A DNA stretch of 49,193 nucleotides from Massilia alkalitolerans DSM 17462 (GCF_000427785.1 NZ_KE386581.1:72634-121826); one strand, 5' to 3'; positions 1-7,581 are shown, counted from the stretch's first letter. Notes: generated by a model not told the origin, from the sequence alone. Translations and numbers: made by a program.

Positions 1-72
1 TGTAGCTCAGCTGGATAGAGTACTTGGCTACGAACCAAGGGGTCGTGGGTTCGATTCCTGCCAGCCGCACCA
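1..72 (+). tRNA. tRNA-Arg(ACG), 5' end cut by window edge
   Basis: The anticodon stem CTTGG/CCAAG encloses the loop CTACGAA, giving anticodon ACG (read as ICG). The D-arm, the T-loop TTCGATT and an encoded CCA at 70-72 are present. The first five acceptor bases lie outside the window. The body matches the complete copy at 749-825, except that the discriminator base here is A (69), whereas the second copy has G. Confidence 0.95.
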
Positions 73-80
73 GAATACGA

Positions 81-112
81 GGGACCAGATTGAAAAATCT
101 GGTCCCTTTTTT
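81..112 (+). terminator. Rho-independent terminator of first tRNA-Arg
   Basis: Perfect 11-bp stem GGGACCAGATT / AATCTGGTCCC with a GAAA loop, followed by six T. It begins 8 nt after the tRNA CCA. Confidence 0.9.
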
Positions 113-117
113 CGTGG

Positions 118-530
118 CGCTTGCTCCACCGTCGTGATCCGTCCGCCATCGAGCGCCCGACGCCATCCCAGGTAGTTCGGCAAGTAACGCGAAGCTACTC
201 CGCGGAAGTGGCTCAACCATTGCCGGAAGCGCTGGTGGTAGGCGTTCACATTCTGAACATGGATGACCCCGGCAACGCCGCGGCGTACCCGCACGCCCGC
301 ACGCAGGTTCACCGCCTCGTGCGCAATGCCATGTTTGCGGGCGAAACTGCGATACGCCCCGTGGGCGCATGGTCGTTCCGGTCTGTGGTGACAGGCATTC
401 GACCATGAAGCAGCTCAGCAGTTCCGCCCTCATCCATAGCTAAGAAGGACAGCGCCTTGTTCGTGGCGGCATCCGCTTGATGCGGCCGCTCTCCTTGCCG
501 CTCACTGGCTCCCCTTGGCAGATCCACATG
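118..530 (-). pseudogene. Degenerate IS1595/ISXO2-like transposase remnant
   Basis: On the minus strand one frame carries the C-terminal signature HVQNVNAYHQRFRQWL, then RGVASRYLPNYLGW, typical of IS1595-family (ISXO2-like) transposases. The same frame continues upstream as FARKHGIAHEAVN. The preceding catalytic-core part (around VTTDRNDHAP) lies in another frame, so there is at least one frameshift near 345-380. The N-terminal half is not recognisable. The 3' end is lost: the reading frame runs straight into the tRNA terminator. The motif closely resembles the intact C-terminus at the right edge of the window (48978-49193), so the two belong to related elements. It is not expected to be functional. 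Confidence 0.8.
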
Positions 531-709
531 TTGCGCCCGCCTTCCCCACGCTTAAGCGCCTTCTAAGACGGCTCTGAGAAGATTCATCCCGCAGCATCGC
601 AATTCGATTCCCCTCCCCCGCGGCCGCCGCGCTTTACCGGGCGTCCGCTCCTCGCAACGGGGTGGGGGGAATCACTCCGGATGGGCTTGGGTTCAACGAA
701 TCGGGGGAT
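531..709. other. Intergenic, no feature seen
   Basis: GC-rich DNA with runs of C and G between the transposase remnant and the promoter of the second tRNA-Arg. No credible coding frame is seen. It may be further decayed insertion-sequence DNA, but no terminal inverted repeat could be identified. Confidence 0.4.
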
Positions 710-737
710 TTGCCAAATCATCCAATGCTGCTATAAT
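710..737 (+). promoter_or_regulatory. Sigma-70 promoter of tRNA-Arg
   Basis: A -35 TTGCCA at 710-715 and a perfect -10 TATAAT at 732-737 are separated by 16 bp. The -10 ends 11 nt before the mature tRNA 5' end. The stretch after the -10 is GC-rich, as in stringently controlled stable-RNA promoters. Confidence 0.85.
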
Positions 738-748
738 GCGTGCCTCGG

Positions 749-825
749 GCGGCTGTAGCTCAGCTGGATAGAGTACTTGGCTACGAACCAAGGGGTCGTG
801 GGTTCGATTCCTGCCAGCCGCGCCA
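749..825 (+). tRNA. tRNA-Arg(ACG), complete
   Basis: Complete 77-nt tRNA with acceptor stem GCGGCTG/CAGCCGC, anticodon stem CTTGG/CCAAG around loop CTACGAA (anticodon ACG), T-loop TTCGATT, discriminator G822 and encoded CCA at 823-825. It duplicates the partial tRNA at the left edge. It has its own promoter and terminator, so it is a single-gene transcription unit. Confidence 0.97.
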
Positions 826-833
826 ACTTTTAT

Positions 834-871
834 AAAATGGCTCAGAAGCGATTCTGGGCCATTTTTCTTTT
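834..871 (+). terminator. Rho-independent terminator of second tRNA-Arg
   Basis: Twelve-bp stem AATGGCTCAGAA / TTCTGGGCCATT (one T-G pair) with loop GCGA, followed by a T-rich tract. It starts 9 nt after the tRNA. Confidence 0.9.
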
Positions 872-1200
872 CGGCGATCCCCTCTCGTTTTTCCGACGCA
901 GGTAGGTTCATTCCCTACGATGTCTGCTTGCGCGCGTGCCGAAGCTTGGACCCGCTGCTGAGGTAACTCAGCAAAAACATCCTAAAACGCGCTAACTTCT
1001 ACGCTTCGTTCATTAAACCGGACTGAAATCGCACGGGCTCAGCGCCGGAAAGCCCCTCCCGTTTCTGTAGGACTGCACTTACACATTTTCAGCAACTCGG
1101 GAATTTTTTTCTACCTATCAACCCCTATAAAACGAGTTCTCCTATGAAGAGAAGCCTCAAAGTATATCCTCTCAGAAATCTCTTGTTTTGCGGAACATGT
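872..1200. other. Intergenic leader region, AT-richer than surroundings
   Basis: No coding frame is convincing here. There is a small hairpin TGCTGAG-GTAA-CTCAGCA at 956-973 without a T-run, and a TATAAA element at 1126-1131 that could be a -10 with only a poor -35. The promoter of the downstream PEP-CTERM gene probably lies in this stretch. Confidence 0.4.
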
Positions 1201-1244
1201 AGCACGCATTGAACGTTCAATCACACTTCCACGTGCTTTTTTTT
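1201..1244 (+). terminator. Possible terminator/attenuator in front of PEP-CTERM gene
   Basis: AGCACG (1201-1206) pairs with CGTGCT (1232-1237), followed by a run of T to 1244. Between the arms lies the perfect 14-bp palindrome ATTGAACGTTCAAT (1208-1221). The structure sits about 80 nt upstream of the PEP-CTERM start. It could end a short RNA, attenuate the gene, or (palindrome alone) be an operator. The outer stem is short, so confidence is modest. Confidence 0.35.
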
Positions 1245-1323
1245 GCCCTTTTGATAGCATGAAGTTCCCCGATACTTGAAACCCAGGCTGCAGGACGCGG
1301 CTGATTCTAATGCGAGGAAAGAA

Positions 1324-1869
1324 ATGAAAAAATCTCTGATTGCTGCAATTGTGTTTGCTTCCGCTTCGTTCGGTTCGTCGGCCGTCATGGCCCAGGACAT
1401 CGTCGGCAACTCCCCACAGGCTCTGGAGCTGATCGACAACACCGCCTTCTTCGGTGACACCTTCGAGGCTGACAACGAAGGTAATACCTTCGCTGACCGC
1501 TTCACCTTCACCGTCGAAGGTGATATGCCGATGAACCTGGATGCGATCATCTCGTCGATCAGCCGCAGCGAAAGCGAGGGCCTGGACATCACCGCCCTGG
1601 CCCTGTATGGCGAAGACGAAACGCTCATCACCACCGGTACCTCGCTGATGAGCGGAGCAATGGATGTCTGGAGCATCTCCAGCGACAACCTGGCCGCCGG
1701 TAACTACTACCTGCAGGTCAGCGGCAATCTGGTGTCGGATACCGGCGCCTCGTTCGGCGGTGCCGTGATGCTGGCTCCGGTTCCAGAGCCGGAAACCTAC
1801 GGCATGATGCTGGGCGGCCTCGGTATCCTGGGCTTCCTGGCACGCCGCCGCAAAGCCAAGCAGGCCTGA
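1324..1869 (+). CDS. FxDxF-type PEP-CTERM sorting domain protein
   Basis: 181 residues. An N-terminal signal peptide (MKKSLIAAIVFASAS, cleavage likely after VMAQ) is followed by an acidic beta-rich domain with the FxDxF hallmark FADRFTF. A canonical C-terminal sorting signal follows: VPEPETYGMMLGGLG, a hydrophobic helix and the basic tail RRRKAKQA. Such proteins are exported by Sec, processed by an exosortase and are thought to end up in the envelope or exopolysaccharide matrix. No exosortase gene is in the window. An upstream in-frame ATG at 1276 exists, but the ATG at 1324 has GAGGAAAG just upstream and begins the signal peptide. It is a single-gene unit ending in a strong terminator; the exact role is unknown. 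Confidence 0.9.
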   Translation: MKKSLIAAIVFASASFGSSAVMAQDIVGNSPQALELIDNTAFFGDTFEADNEGNTFADRFTFTVEGDMPMNLDAIISSISRSESEGLDITALALYGEDETLITTGTSLMSGAMDVWSISSDNLAAGNYYLQVSGNLVSDTGASFGGAVMLAPVPEPETYGMMLGGLGILGFLARRRKAKQA

Positions 1870-1892
1870 GCCTCACACCTGCTGAAATAGAA

Positions 1893-1926
1893 CGACGGAA
1901 GCGCGCAAGCGCTTCCGTCTTTTTTT
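1893..1926 (+). terminator. Rho-independent terminator of PEP-CTERM gene
   Basis: Perfect 11-bp stem GACGGAAGCGC / GCGCTTCCGTC with GCAA loop (1894-1919), then seven T. Confidence 0.93.
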
Positions 1927-1975
1927 CGTCCGGAGAAAAGCTGAATGTCGCGACGAGTGCGCCACCTGTGCCGGA

Positions 1976-3868
1976 TCAGGTACGCAGCTTCTTGATGATG
2001 CTGCGGTTCCCCAGGATTTCCTCGATCTGCTCGAAACGCACCGGCTTGACCATGTGGTGGTCGAAGCCGGCCTCGAAGGCAAGCTGGCGGTCCTTCTCCT
2101 GGCCCCAGCCGGTGACGGCGATCAGCACCGTCATCGGGCCGCAGGCCAGCTTGCGGATCCCGCGCGCCAGGTCGTAGCCCGACATGTGCGGCAGGCCGAT
2201 GTCCAGGAAGGCGTAGTCCGGGCAGAAGCGGGCCGCCGCCGCCAGCGCGTCCGGCCCGTTGTGGGTGATGACCACGCTGTGGCCCATGGCGGTGAGCAGC
2301 GCGCCGATGCTGTTGACGAAGTCGACGTTGTCGTCCGCCAGCAGGATGCGGTAGGACTCGGTGCTGATGAAGGCGGCCGGCGTCGGCTTGGCGATCGGCT
2401 CCGGGTCGACCACGATCGGCAGGCGCACGACAAAACTGCTGCCCTGGCCCAGGCCCTCGGATTTGGCTTCGATGGTCCCGCCGTGCAGCTCCACCAGCTT
2501 GCGCGCCAGCGACAGGCCGACGCCCAGGCCGGCGACGCTGCGCTCCAGGGTCGAATCGACCTGCACGAACATCTCGAACACGGTGTCGAGCATGTCCGGC
2601 GCGATGCCGATCCCGGTGTCGGCCACTTCCAGCACCAGGGTGCGGTCCTCGACGCCCGCCTTGAGGGTGACGCGTCCGCCGCGGTTGGTGTACTTGGCGG
2701 CATTGTTCAGGAGATTCGACAGCACCTGGGCCAGGCGGGTCGCATCGCCGTGCAGGAACACCGGGCGGTCCGGCAGGTCGATCACCAGCTCGTGGCCGTG
2801 CAGCTCTATATAGGAGCGCACCACCTCGAGGGCATCGTTGACCACGGCCTTCAGCTCCACGCGGCCCATCTTGATGGTGAACTTGCCGGTGTTGATACGC
2901 GAGACGTCCAGCAGGTCGTCGACCAGGCGCACCATCTGGCGCAGCTGGCGTTCCATGATGTCGGTGGCGCGCTGGGTCGCCTGGGCGTCGCCGCTGCGGA
3001 TGCGCAGGATGTCCAGGCCGGTGCGAATCGGCGCCAGCGGGTTGCGCAGTTCGTGCGCCAGGGTCGCGAGGAATTCGTCTTTCCTGCGGTCGGCCACGAT
3101 CAGGGCCTGCTCGGCGCGCTCGCGCACCGTCATTTCGTGTTCCAGCGTGCGGTTGGCCGCCTGCAGCGCGTCCGAACGGCGCCCGATCTCGGCCAGCATG
3201 TCGTTGAAGGCTTCCACCAGCACCCCGATCTCGCCCTTTTCCTTGCCCGGCACGCGCAAGCTGAAGTCGCGCCGCAGCATCACCTGGCGCGCCACGTTGG
3301 TCACCGCCTGCAGCGGCCGGGTGATCGAGGCCTGCAGGCGCGAGGCCACCAGCGCCGCGATCACCAGCGCGCCCAGCATCACGCCGCCGAGGATGGCGCC
3401 ATAGCTGAGCACCCGGTCGAGCAGTCCGAAGCGCGAGCGCAGGTAGACGGTGCCGAGCGGCTCGCCGTTCTCGACGATCGGGCGGAACACCTCCAGTTCG
3501 CCGCGCTCCATGCGGTGGCCGGTCGCTTCCGGACGCGCCGGGAAGGACGCTTCCGTGCCCGCCTTGGCATAGGTGGCGAAGCGCTGGCCGCTGTTGGTAT
3601 AGATGGCGGCAGCCATGATCTGCGGCCGTACCCGCAGCACCGCCAGGCTGCGCTCGGCGGCGCTGCTGTCGTTGAACGACACCGCCGGGGCGGCGACGTC
3701 GGCGACGATGTCGGCCTGGGTGCTCAGGTCGTCGATCCAGACGCGCTGGAAGCTGCGCGCGTCGACGACGATCATGGCGATGGCGGCCGTCAGGAGCGCG
3801 ACGATGGTGGTCGCCACGGCCATCAGGATCAGTTTGCTGCGGACCGAGCCGGTATCGTGCATGCCCAT
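1976..3868 (-). CDS. CHASE8-HAMP hybrid sensor histidine kinase
   Basis: 630 residues. There are two membrane helices (about 12-35 and 153-175) around a periplasmic segment (about 40-150) that resembles CHASE8, the sensor of YfiN/TpbB-type diguanylate cyclases: see IVADVAAPAVSFND and RSLAVLRVRPQIMAAAIY. HAMP (about 176-230), HisKA with phospho-His 272 in AHELRNPL, HATPase_c with DTGIGI and GLGVGLSLA, and a C-terminal receiver with phospho-Asp in FLDIGLP follow. The start chosen overlaps the YfiR-like gene's stop by 1 nt (TGATG) and has GGGAGGA upstream; a longer frame to 4027 lies inside that gene. The partner gene suggests that the YfiR-like protein controls this kinase in the periplasm, as YfiR controls YfiN (inference). 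It has no DNA-binding output; phosphate presumably moves on to another regulator. Confidence 0.93.
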   Translation of the reverse strand: MGMHDTGSVRSKLILMAVATTIVALLTAAIAMIVVDARSFQRVWIDDLSTQADIVADVAAPAVSFNDSSAAERSLAVLRVRPQIMAAAIYTNSGQRFATYAKAGTEASFPARPEATGHRMERGELEVFRPIVENGEPLGTVYLRSRFGLLDRVLSYGAILGGVMLGALVIAALVASRLQASITRPLQAVTNVARQVMLRRDFSLRVPGKEKGEIGVLVEAFNDMLAEIGRRSDALQAANRTLEHEMTVRERAEQALIVADRRKDEFLATLAHELRNPLAPIRTGLDILRIRSGDAQATQRATDIMERQLRQMVRLVDDLLDVSRINTGKFTIKMGRVELKAVVNDALEVVRSYIELHGHELVIDLPDRPVFLHGDATRLAQVLSNLLNNAAKYTNRGGRVTLKAGVEDRTLVLEVADTGIGIAPDMLDTVFEMFVQVDSTLERSVAGLGVGLSLARKLVELHGGTIEAKSEGLGQGSSFVVRLPIVVDPEPIAKPTPAAFISTESYRILLADDNVDFVNSIGALLTAMGHSVVITHNGPDALAAAARFCPDYAFLDIGLPHMSGYDLARGIRKLACGPMTVLIAVTGWGQEKDRQLAFEAGFDHHMVKPVRFEQIEEILGNRSIIKKLRT

Positions 3869-4476
3869 CACGATCCTCCCTTCTGTACCCGGTTCGCCAC
3901 GGTCAGCAGGCGCGAACTGAGTTTCACGTTCTTCTTTTCGGCGGCATCCAGCGAAACGTCGAAGCGCACGCGCTCGTCGACGATGCGGAAGTTGATGACG
4001 CTGCCATAGCGCAGACCGCCGTCGCATTCGGTCACGGTGAGGTAGGCGCCGGGGGCGGCGCGCAGCACGCGGCCGGCCCGTTCGGCGTCGCTGCCTGCCA
4101 CGAACAGCAGGTGCACCGCCGGCGGCGCCTCGTTCATGGCCACCTGCCGCACCGCGATCGGACGCCCCGCGATCGCGCGGCCGCTGGCGATGCGCGCCAG
4201 TTCGGCGGCCATCTCGTCCGAGCCGACCACGGCGATCGTTAGCGGCCCGCCGGGGTCGGCAAACGCATGCGCCGGAAATTCGGCATAGCCGAGGAATTTA
4301 TACAGGAAGGCCGCCTTGACGCGGCGCTCGAGCGCATGGGCGCCGCCCCCATCTGCCAGCGCGCGCGGCGCCACCCCTGCAGCCGTTGCCAGCAACAGCG
4401 GCAAGGGTAAGGCTAGCGCCCGGCAGGCCAGGCGGCGTCGCATTCGGTCAGGGAGCTTTGTCTTCATTCTTGTCAT
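3868..4476 (-). CDS. YfiR/HmsC-like periplasmic protein (DUF4154)
   Basis: About 202 residues. A basic N-terminus and hydrophobic export signal (ALPLPLLLATAAGVAP) are followed by the DUF4154 signature: VKAAFLYKFLGYAEFP near the start of the mature protein, a central segment LTIAVVGSDEM, and the C-terminal FDVSLDAAEKKNVKLSSRLL. In Pseudomonas YfiR is a periplasmic repressor of the CHASE8 diguanylate cyclase YfiN. Here the next gene encodes a kinase with a CHASE8-like sensor, so an equivalent pairing is likely (inference). The start at 4476 lies 7 nt after the TonB receptor stop; ATG 4467 is an alternative. Neither has a strong ribosome site, so translation is probably coupled to the receptor gene. 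Confidence 0.88.
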   Translation of the reverse strand: MTRMKTKLPDRMRRRLACRALALPLPLLLATAAGVAPRALADGGGAHALERRVKAAFLYKFLGYAEFPAHAFADPGGPLTIAVVGSDEMAAELARIASGRAIAGRPIAVRQVAMNEAPPAVHLLFVAGSDAERAGRVLRAAPGAYLTVTECDGGLRYGSVINFRIVDERVRFDVSLDAAEKKNVKLSSRLLTVANRVQKGGS

Positions 4477-4483
4477 GGAGCTT

Positions 4484-6424
4484 TCAGAAACGCAGCGTTG
4501 CGCTGGCGAACACATGCCGTTCAGCCAGTTGGCGCAGGCCCGCCGCCCCGAACTCGGGATGGCGGGCGTGCAGCAGGTTACGGCCCGCGAGGGCCAGTTC
4601 GACGGCGGGGCCTGCCTGCCAGGCCAGGCGTACGTCGAGTTCATGATAGCCCGGCACGGCCGGCTGCGGCAGGCGCGCGACGCCCCGCAGCAGCAGGTCG
4701 GCGCTCAGCCTGGCGCCGAGTTCGTGCGACGAGCGCAGTTGCCAGGAGCTGCGCGGGTCGTTGGTGGCCAGGCCGGCACGTGCCGAGGCATCCAGGCTGC
4801 CGGGGTCCACGCCGGTGTCGATATCCTGCAACACCGCTCCCGCGAACAGGCGCCAGCCGCGCATGGGCTGCCAGCTGCCCCAGGCTTCCACCCCGCGCGC
4901 CCGGCCGTGCCCCAGGTTGCGAAATACCGCCCCGCCCGCTTGCGGCTCCAGCGTGCGCAGCCGATCGTAGTCGCTGTAGAACAGGGTGATCGCATACGAC
5001 ACCGCGCTGGCCGGCTGGGCGCGGTAGCCCAGCTCCAGTACGCGGGCCACTTCGGACTGCATGTCGGGGCCGCCGGCAATCAGGTAGCGCTGGCCGTTCG
5101 ACGCCGGGTCCAGCAGCCGCAGGTCGCGGTCGATCCGGGCCGGGGCGCGCACCGTGCGCGAAGCGGCCGCCCACAGCATGGCGCCGGCCGCATGGTCCCA
5201 GGCCAGGCGCAGGCTGGGCAGCAGTTCCGTGCCGGTGTAGGCATTGTGCTCCAGGCGCAGGCCGGCTGTCGCGCGCAGGGCCGGCGTGAAGCTGAATTCG
5301 TCCTGGGCGAACAGGTTGGTCGAGCGCAGCGTGCGATGGGTCGGCGCGAATTGCAGGATGGGGCCATTGTCGAAGCGGTCGCGCGCCTGGCGCACACCGC
5401 CGCCCCAGCTGAGGGAATGGCGCTGCCCGAGCCGCGTGGCCAGCTGCACCTCGAGGTCGACGGTATCGAGCTTGTGCCGGCCGGCGCCGGGCTGCTCGCG
5501 CTGCTGCTGGTCGAGCCAGGCCTGCAGGCGCAGGGCGGTGTCGCCGCCCACGCGGGTATCGAAGCGCGCCACCAGGTTGGCGCCGGAGAAATCGGTGCGC
5601 GGCTCGCGCGCAGCGCGCAGCGCGCCGGCATGCAGGTCGCCGCTCACGCTCAGGTCGTGGCCTGCGCCGTCCCAATCGAGGCGGAAGCCCGCCTGGCGCC
5701 GGCCAGCGCCGCCGCCCTGCACATCCGGGCCGTCGGCGGGCGCCGCTCCGGCTTCGTCGCGCTTGCCGTACACCCGCAGGTAGGCGCCGTTGGACAGGCG
5801 CTTGCCGTGGCGCAGCACGGCGCCGGCATAGCGCTTGCCGGCGTGCGCCTGTGCCAGCCCACCCTGGGTATCGGCGGCGCTGCGCGTGATGATATTGATG
5901 ACGCCGTTGACCGCATTGGTGCCCCAGATGGTGCCGCCGGGGCCGCTGATCACCTCGATGCGCTCGACGTCGGCCAGCACCACGTCCAGGGCTTCCCAGA
6001 AGACGCCGGAAAACAGCGGCGAATAGACGCTGCGGCCGTCCACCAGCACCAGCAGCTTGTTGGCCAGCTGCGAGGAGAAACCGCGCGCGCTGATCGCATA
6101 TTCCTGGGCGCCGGTGAAGGCCACTTGCAGGTTCGGCGCCAGGCGCAGCGCTTCGGGGACCGTGGTCGCGCCCGAGCGCGCGATCTCGGCGCCGCTGATC
6201 ACGTACACCGAGGCCGGCGCGCTGCTGAGCCGCCCCTGCTGACGCGAGACCGAGGTAACCACGATATCGGCCAGTTGTTCCAGGGAGTAGTCTTCCAGCG
6301 CAAGCGCGTCCGCTCCTTCCTGCCCCTGCCCGGCGTGCCCAGCCGCAAGCCCGCCGCCTGCGTGCAGCAAAAACAGTGCCGCACAGACGCAGGCTAGCCG
6401 GGAAGGTTTTGACATAGTTGCCAT
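4484..6424 (-). CDS. TonB-dependent outer-membrane receptor
   Basis: 646 residues. A signal peptide is followed by an N-terminal segment LEDYSLEQLADIVVTSVSR (a TonB-box-like region) and a plug domain with SAPASVYVISGAEI, VDGRSVYSPLFSGVFWE, VERIEVISGPGGTIWG and NAVNGVINIIT. A 22-strand-type barrel ends in the expected C-terminal Phe (ASATLRF). At about 650 residues it is at the small end of the family, close to the vitamin B12/colicin-type size class. It is first in an operon with the YfiR-like gene (7-nt gap) and the CHASE8 kinase, which points to a sensing role or to a substrate that is reported to the kinase; the substrate cannot be read from sequence. Two in-frame ATGs (6424, 6415) are possible starts, and no clear Shine-Dalgarno is seen. 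Confidence 0.92.
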   Translation of the reverse strand: MATMSKPSRLACVCAALFLLHAGGGLAAGHAGQGQEGADALALEDYSLEQLADIVVTSVSRQQGRLSSAPASVYVISGAEIARSGATTVPEALRLAPNLQVAFTGAQEYAISARGFSSQLANKLLVLVDGRSVYSPLFSGVFWEALDVVLADVERIEVISGPGGTIWGTNAVNGVINIITRSAADTQGGLAQAHAGKRYAGAVLRHGKRLSNGAYLRVYGKRDEAGAAPADGPDVQGGGAGRRQAGFRLDWDGAGHDLSVSGDLHAGALRAAREPRTDFSGANLVARFDTRVGGDTALRLQAWLDQQQREQPGAGRHKLDTVDLEVQLATRLGQRHSLSWGGGVRQARDRFDNGPILQFAPTHRTLRSTNLFAQDEFSFTPALRATAGLRLEHNAYTGTELLPSLRLAWDHAAGAMLWAAASRTVRAPARIDRDLRLLDPASNGQRYLIAGGPDMQSEVARVLELGYRAQPASAVSYAITLFYSDYDRLRTLEPQAGGAVFRNLGHGRARGVEAWGSWQPMRGWRLFAGAVLQDIDTGVDPGSLDASARAGLATNDPRSSWQLRSSHELGARLSADLLLRGVARLPQPAVPGYHELDVRLAWQAGPAVELALAGRNLLHARHPEFGAAGLRQLAERHVFASATLRF

Positions 6425-6582
6425 CGTAGAACATTTTCACCCGTGCACCAAGCGTGCGCGCCTCCTGCCGGACCGGCGTCGCGGCCACGCCACGGCCCCG
6501 TTGACAAAGCGGGCTCATCAATAATCTTGATGGCGGTCATTTGAAATATAAATTGGACTAATTTGCGGCGGTGCAGCATCAT
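6394..6582 (-). CDS. Possible 62-residue leader ORF upstream of TonB receptor
   Basis: ATG at 6582 is preceded by a purine-rich GAGGAGACAGGAAGC ribosome site, the best in this intergenic region. The ORF begins MMLHRRKLVQFIFQM and runs 30 nt into the TonB receptor gene in another frame. No family is recognised and the C-terminal half has no protein-like features. It could be a translated leader that couples to the receptor gene, or a chance ORF behind a good ribosome site. Confidence 0.2.
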   Translation of the reverse strand: MMLHRRKLVQFIFQMTAIKIIDEPALSTGPWRGRDAGPAGGAHAWCTGENVLRWQLCQNLPG

Positions 6583-6622
6583 GCTTCCTGTCTCCTCTAT
6601 TCTCCTCCAAGGAAATAGATTC

Positions 6623-6652
6623 AGCCCGCTTCCCAGAAGCGGGCTTTTTTTT
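6623..6652 (+). terminator. Rho-independent terminator, plus strand
   Basis: Perfect 10-bp stem AGCCCGCTTC / GAAGCGGGCT with loop CCA, followed by eight T. No protein gene on the plus strand ends before it. It may end a short noncoding RNA starting near the TTGACA at 6501-6506, or stop antisense transcription entering from the divergent TonB operon region. Confidence 0.8.
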
Positions 6653-6744
6653 GCCCGGGCATGGTTCGCACGGATCGAGACGGCAGTTGGGCTGCATTTG
6701 GTGTAGGATGGCCGCCATGTTTTCGTTCCTACAACAGTCTGCCC

Positions 6745-7581
6745 ATGCCTGAACACGATCCGCGCACTGCTACCTCCTATGACTGGTCTGGAAGCAGCCT
6801 GGGCGAACCCGCCCGCTGGCCCGCGCCGCTGCGCGTGGCGGCCGACCTGCTGCTCAACTCCCCCCTGCCGGGATTGCTGGTGTGGGGGCGCGAAACCATC
6901 CTGGTGTTCAACGAGGCCTATGCAGCGCTAGCCGGCCTCGGCTGCGGCCGGGTGCCGGGCGGCTCTGTGCCCTCGGTGCTGCCGCCGCCGCTGTCCGCCG
7001 CCGGCCCCGCCCTGCAAGGGGCCTGGTCCGGGCAGCCCGGCCTGGCGGCAGGCACGACGCTCAGCTTCCGCCACGCGGACGGCCCGCTCGAACATCGTTG
7101 CGACCTGCGCCTGACGCCGCTGCCGGACGGACACGGCGGCGTCGGCGGCATCCACATCCTGCTGGCGCCCCCGGCCGCCGCGCCGGCGGCGCTGGAGACG
7201 GAGCCCGAAGACGCCGCGCTGCGCATCCTGGTGGTCGAGGACAACCTCGATTCCCAGTACCTGGTCTGCGAGATGCTCAAGGCCTTCGGCCACGAAGCGG
7301 ACGGCGTGGCCCATCCGGACGACGCCCTGGCCCTGCTGGCCAGGCAGCGCTACCAGGTGCTGTTCTCGGACGTCAGCCTGCCCGGCATGTCGGGCGTGGA
7401 CCTGGCACGCCGCGCGCTCGAAGACCATCCGGCGCTGAAGGTGATCTTCGCGTCCGGCTACGGCGATTCGCTGCTGCGCCACCTCGAGTTCCCCTACCTG
7501 TCGCTGCAGAAGCCCTACGAGCTGGACCAGCTGCAGGACGCCCTGGCAAAGGTGGCGCGCCAGCCGGCGCCCGCCAGGTGA
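6745..7581 (+). CDS. PAS-like domain plus C-terminal receiver protein
   Basis: 278 residues. The N-terminus (DWSGSSLGEPARWPAPLRVA, then LPGLLVWGRETILVFNEAYA) is the PAS-like module usually found at the start of large hybrid kinases. Here it is followed directly by an Ala/Pro linker and one receiver domain (about 165-270) with acidic pair VVEDN, phospho-Asp in FSDVSLPGMSG, a conserved Ser/Thr in FASGYG and Lys in LQKPY. There is no kinase core and no output domain, so it probably acts as a phosphate sink or relay for a nearby kinase. The frame is open from 6661, but the PAS module starts at the ATG at 6745; the ribosome site is weak. A MetE-like gene and a hybrid kinase follow on the same strand. 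Confidence 0.8.
   Translation: MPEHDPRTATSYDWSGSSLGEPARWPAPLRVAADLLLNSPLPGLLVWGRETILVFNEAYAALAGLGCGRVPGGSVPSVLPPPLSAAGPALQGAWSGQPGLAAGTTLSFRHADGPLEHRCDLRLTPLPDGHGGVGGIHILLAPPAAAPAALETEPEDAALRILVVEDNLDSQYLVCEMLKAFGHEADGVAHPDDALALLARQRYQVLFSDVSLPGMSGVDLARRALEDHPALKVIFASGYGDSLLRHLEFPYLSLQKPYELDQLQDALAKVARQPAPAR

Noticed and set aside
28..312. 94-codon minus-strand frame at the left edge as an intact gene
   Set aside because: It runs through a tRNA terminator and the tRNA itself; only its middle part is transposase-like, so it is treated as a pseudogene.
956..973. Hairpin TGCTGAG-GTAA-CTCAGCA as a terminator
   Set aside because: Seven-bp stem followed by A rather than T on the plus strand and by G/C on the minus strand; not a terminator.
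2054..4009. Long plus-strand open frame opposite the CHASE8 kinase
   Set aside because: It is antisense to a gene with complete kinase motifs, and its translation is low-complexity Arg/Ala/Gln/His, typical of GC-rich shadow frames.
3869..4027. Longer N-terminus for the CHASE8 kinase
   Set aside because: The extra 53 residues overlap the YfiR-like coding sequence and are Arg-rich; the start at 3868 has a good ribosome site.
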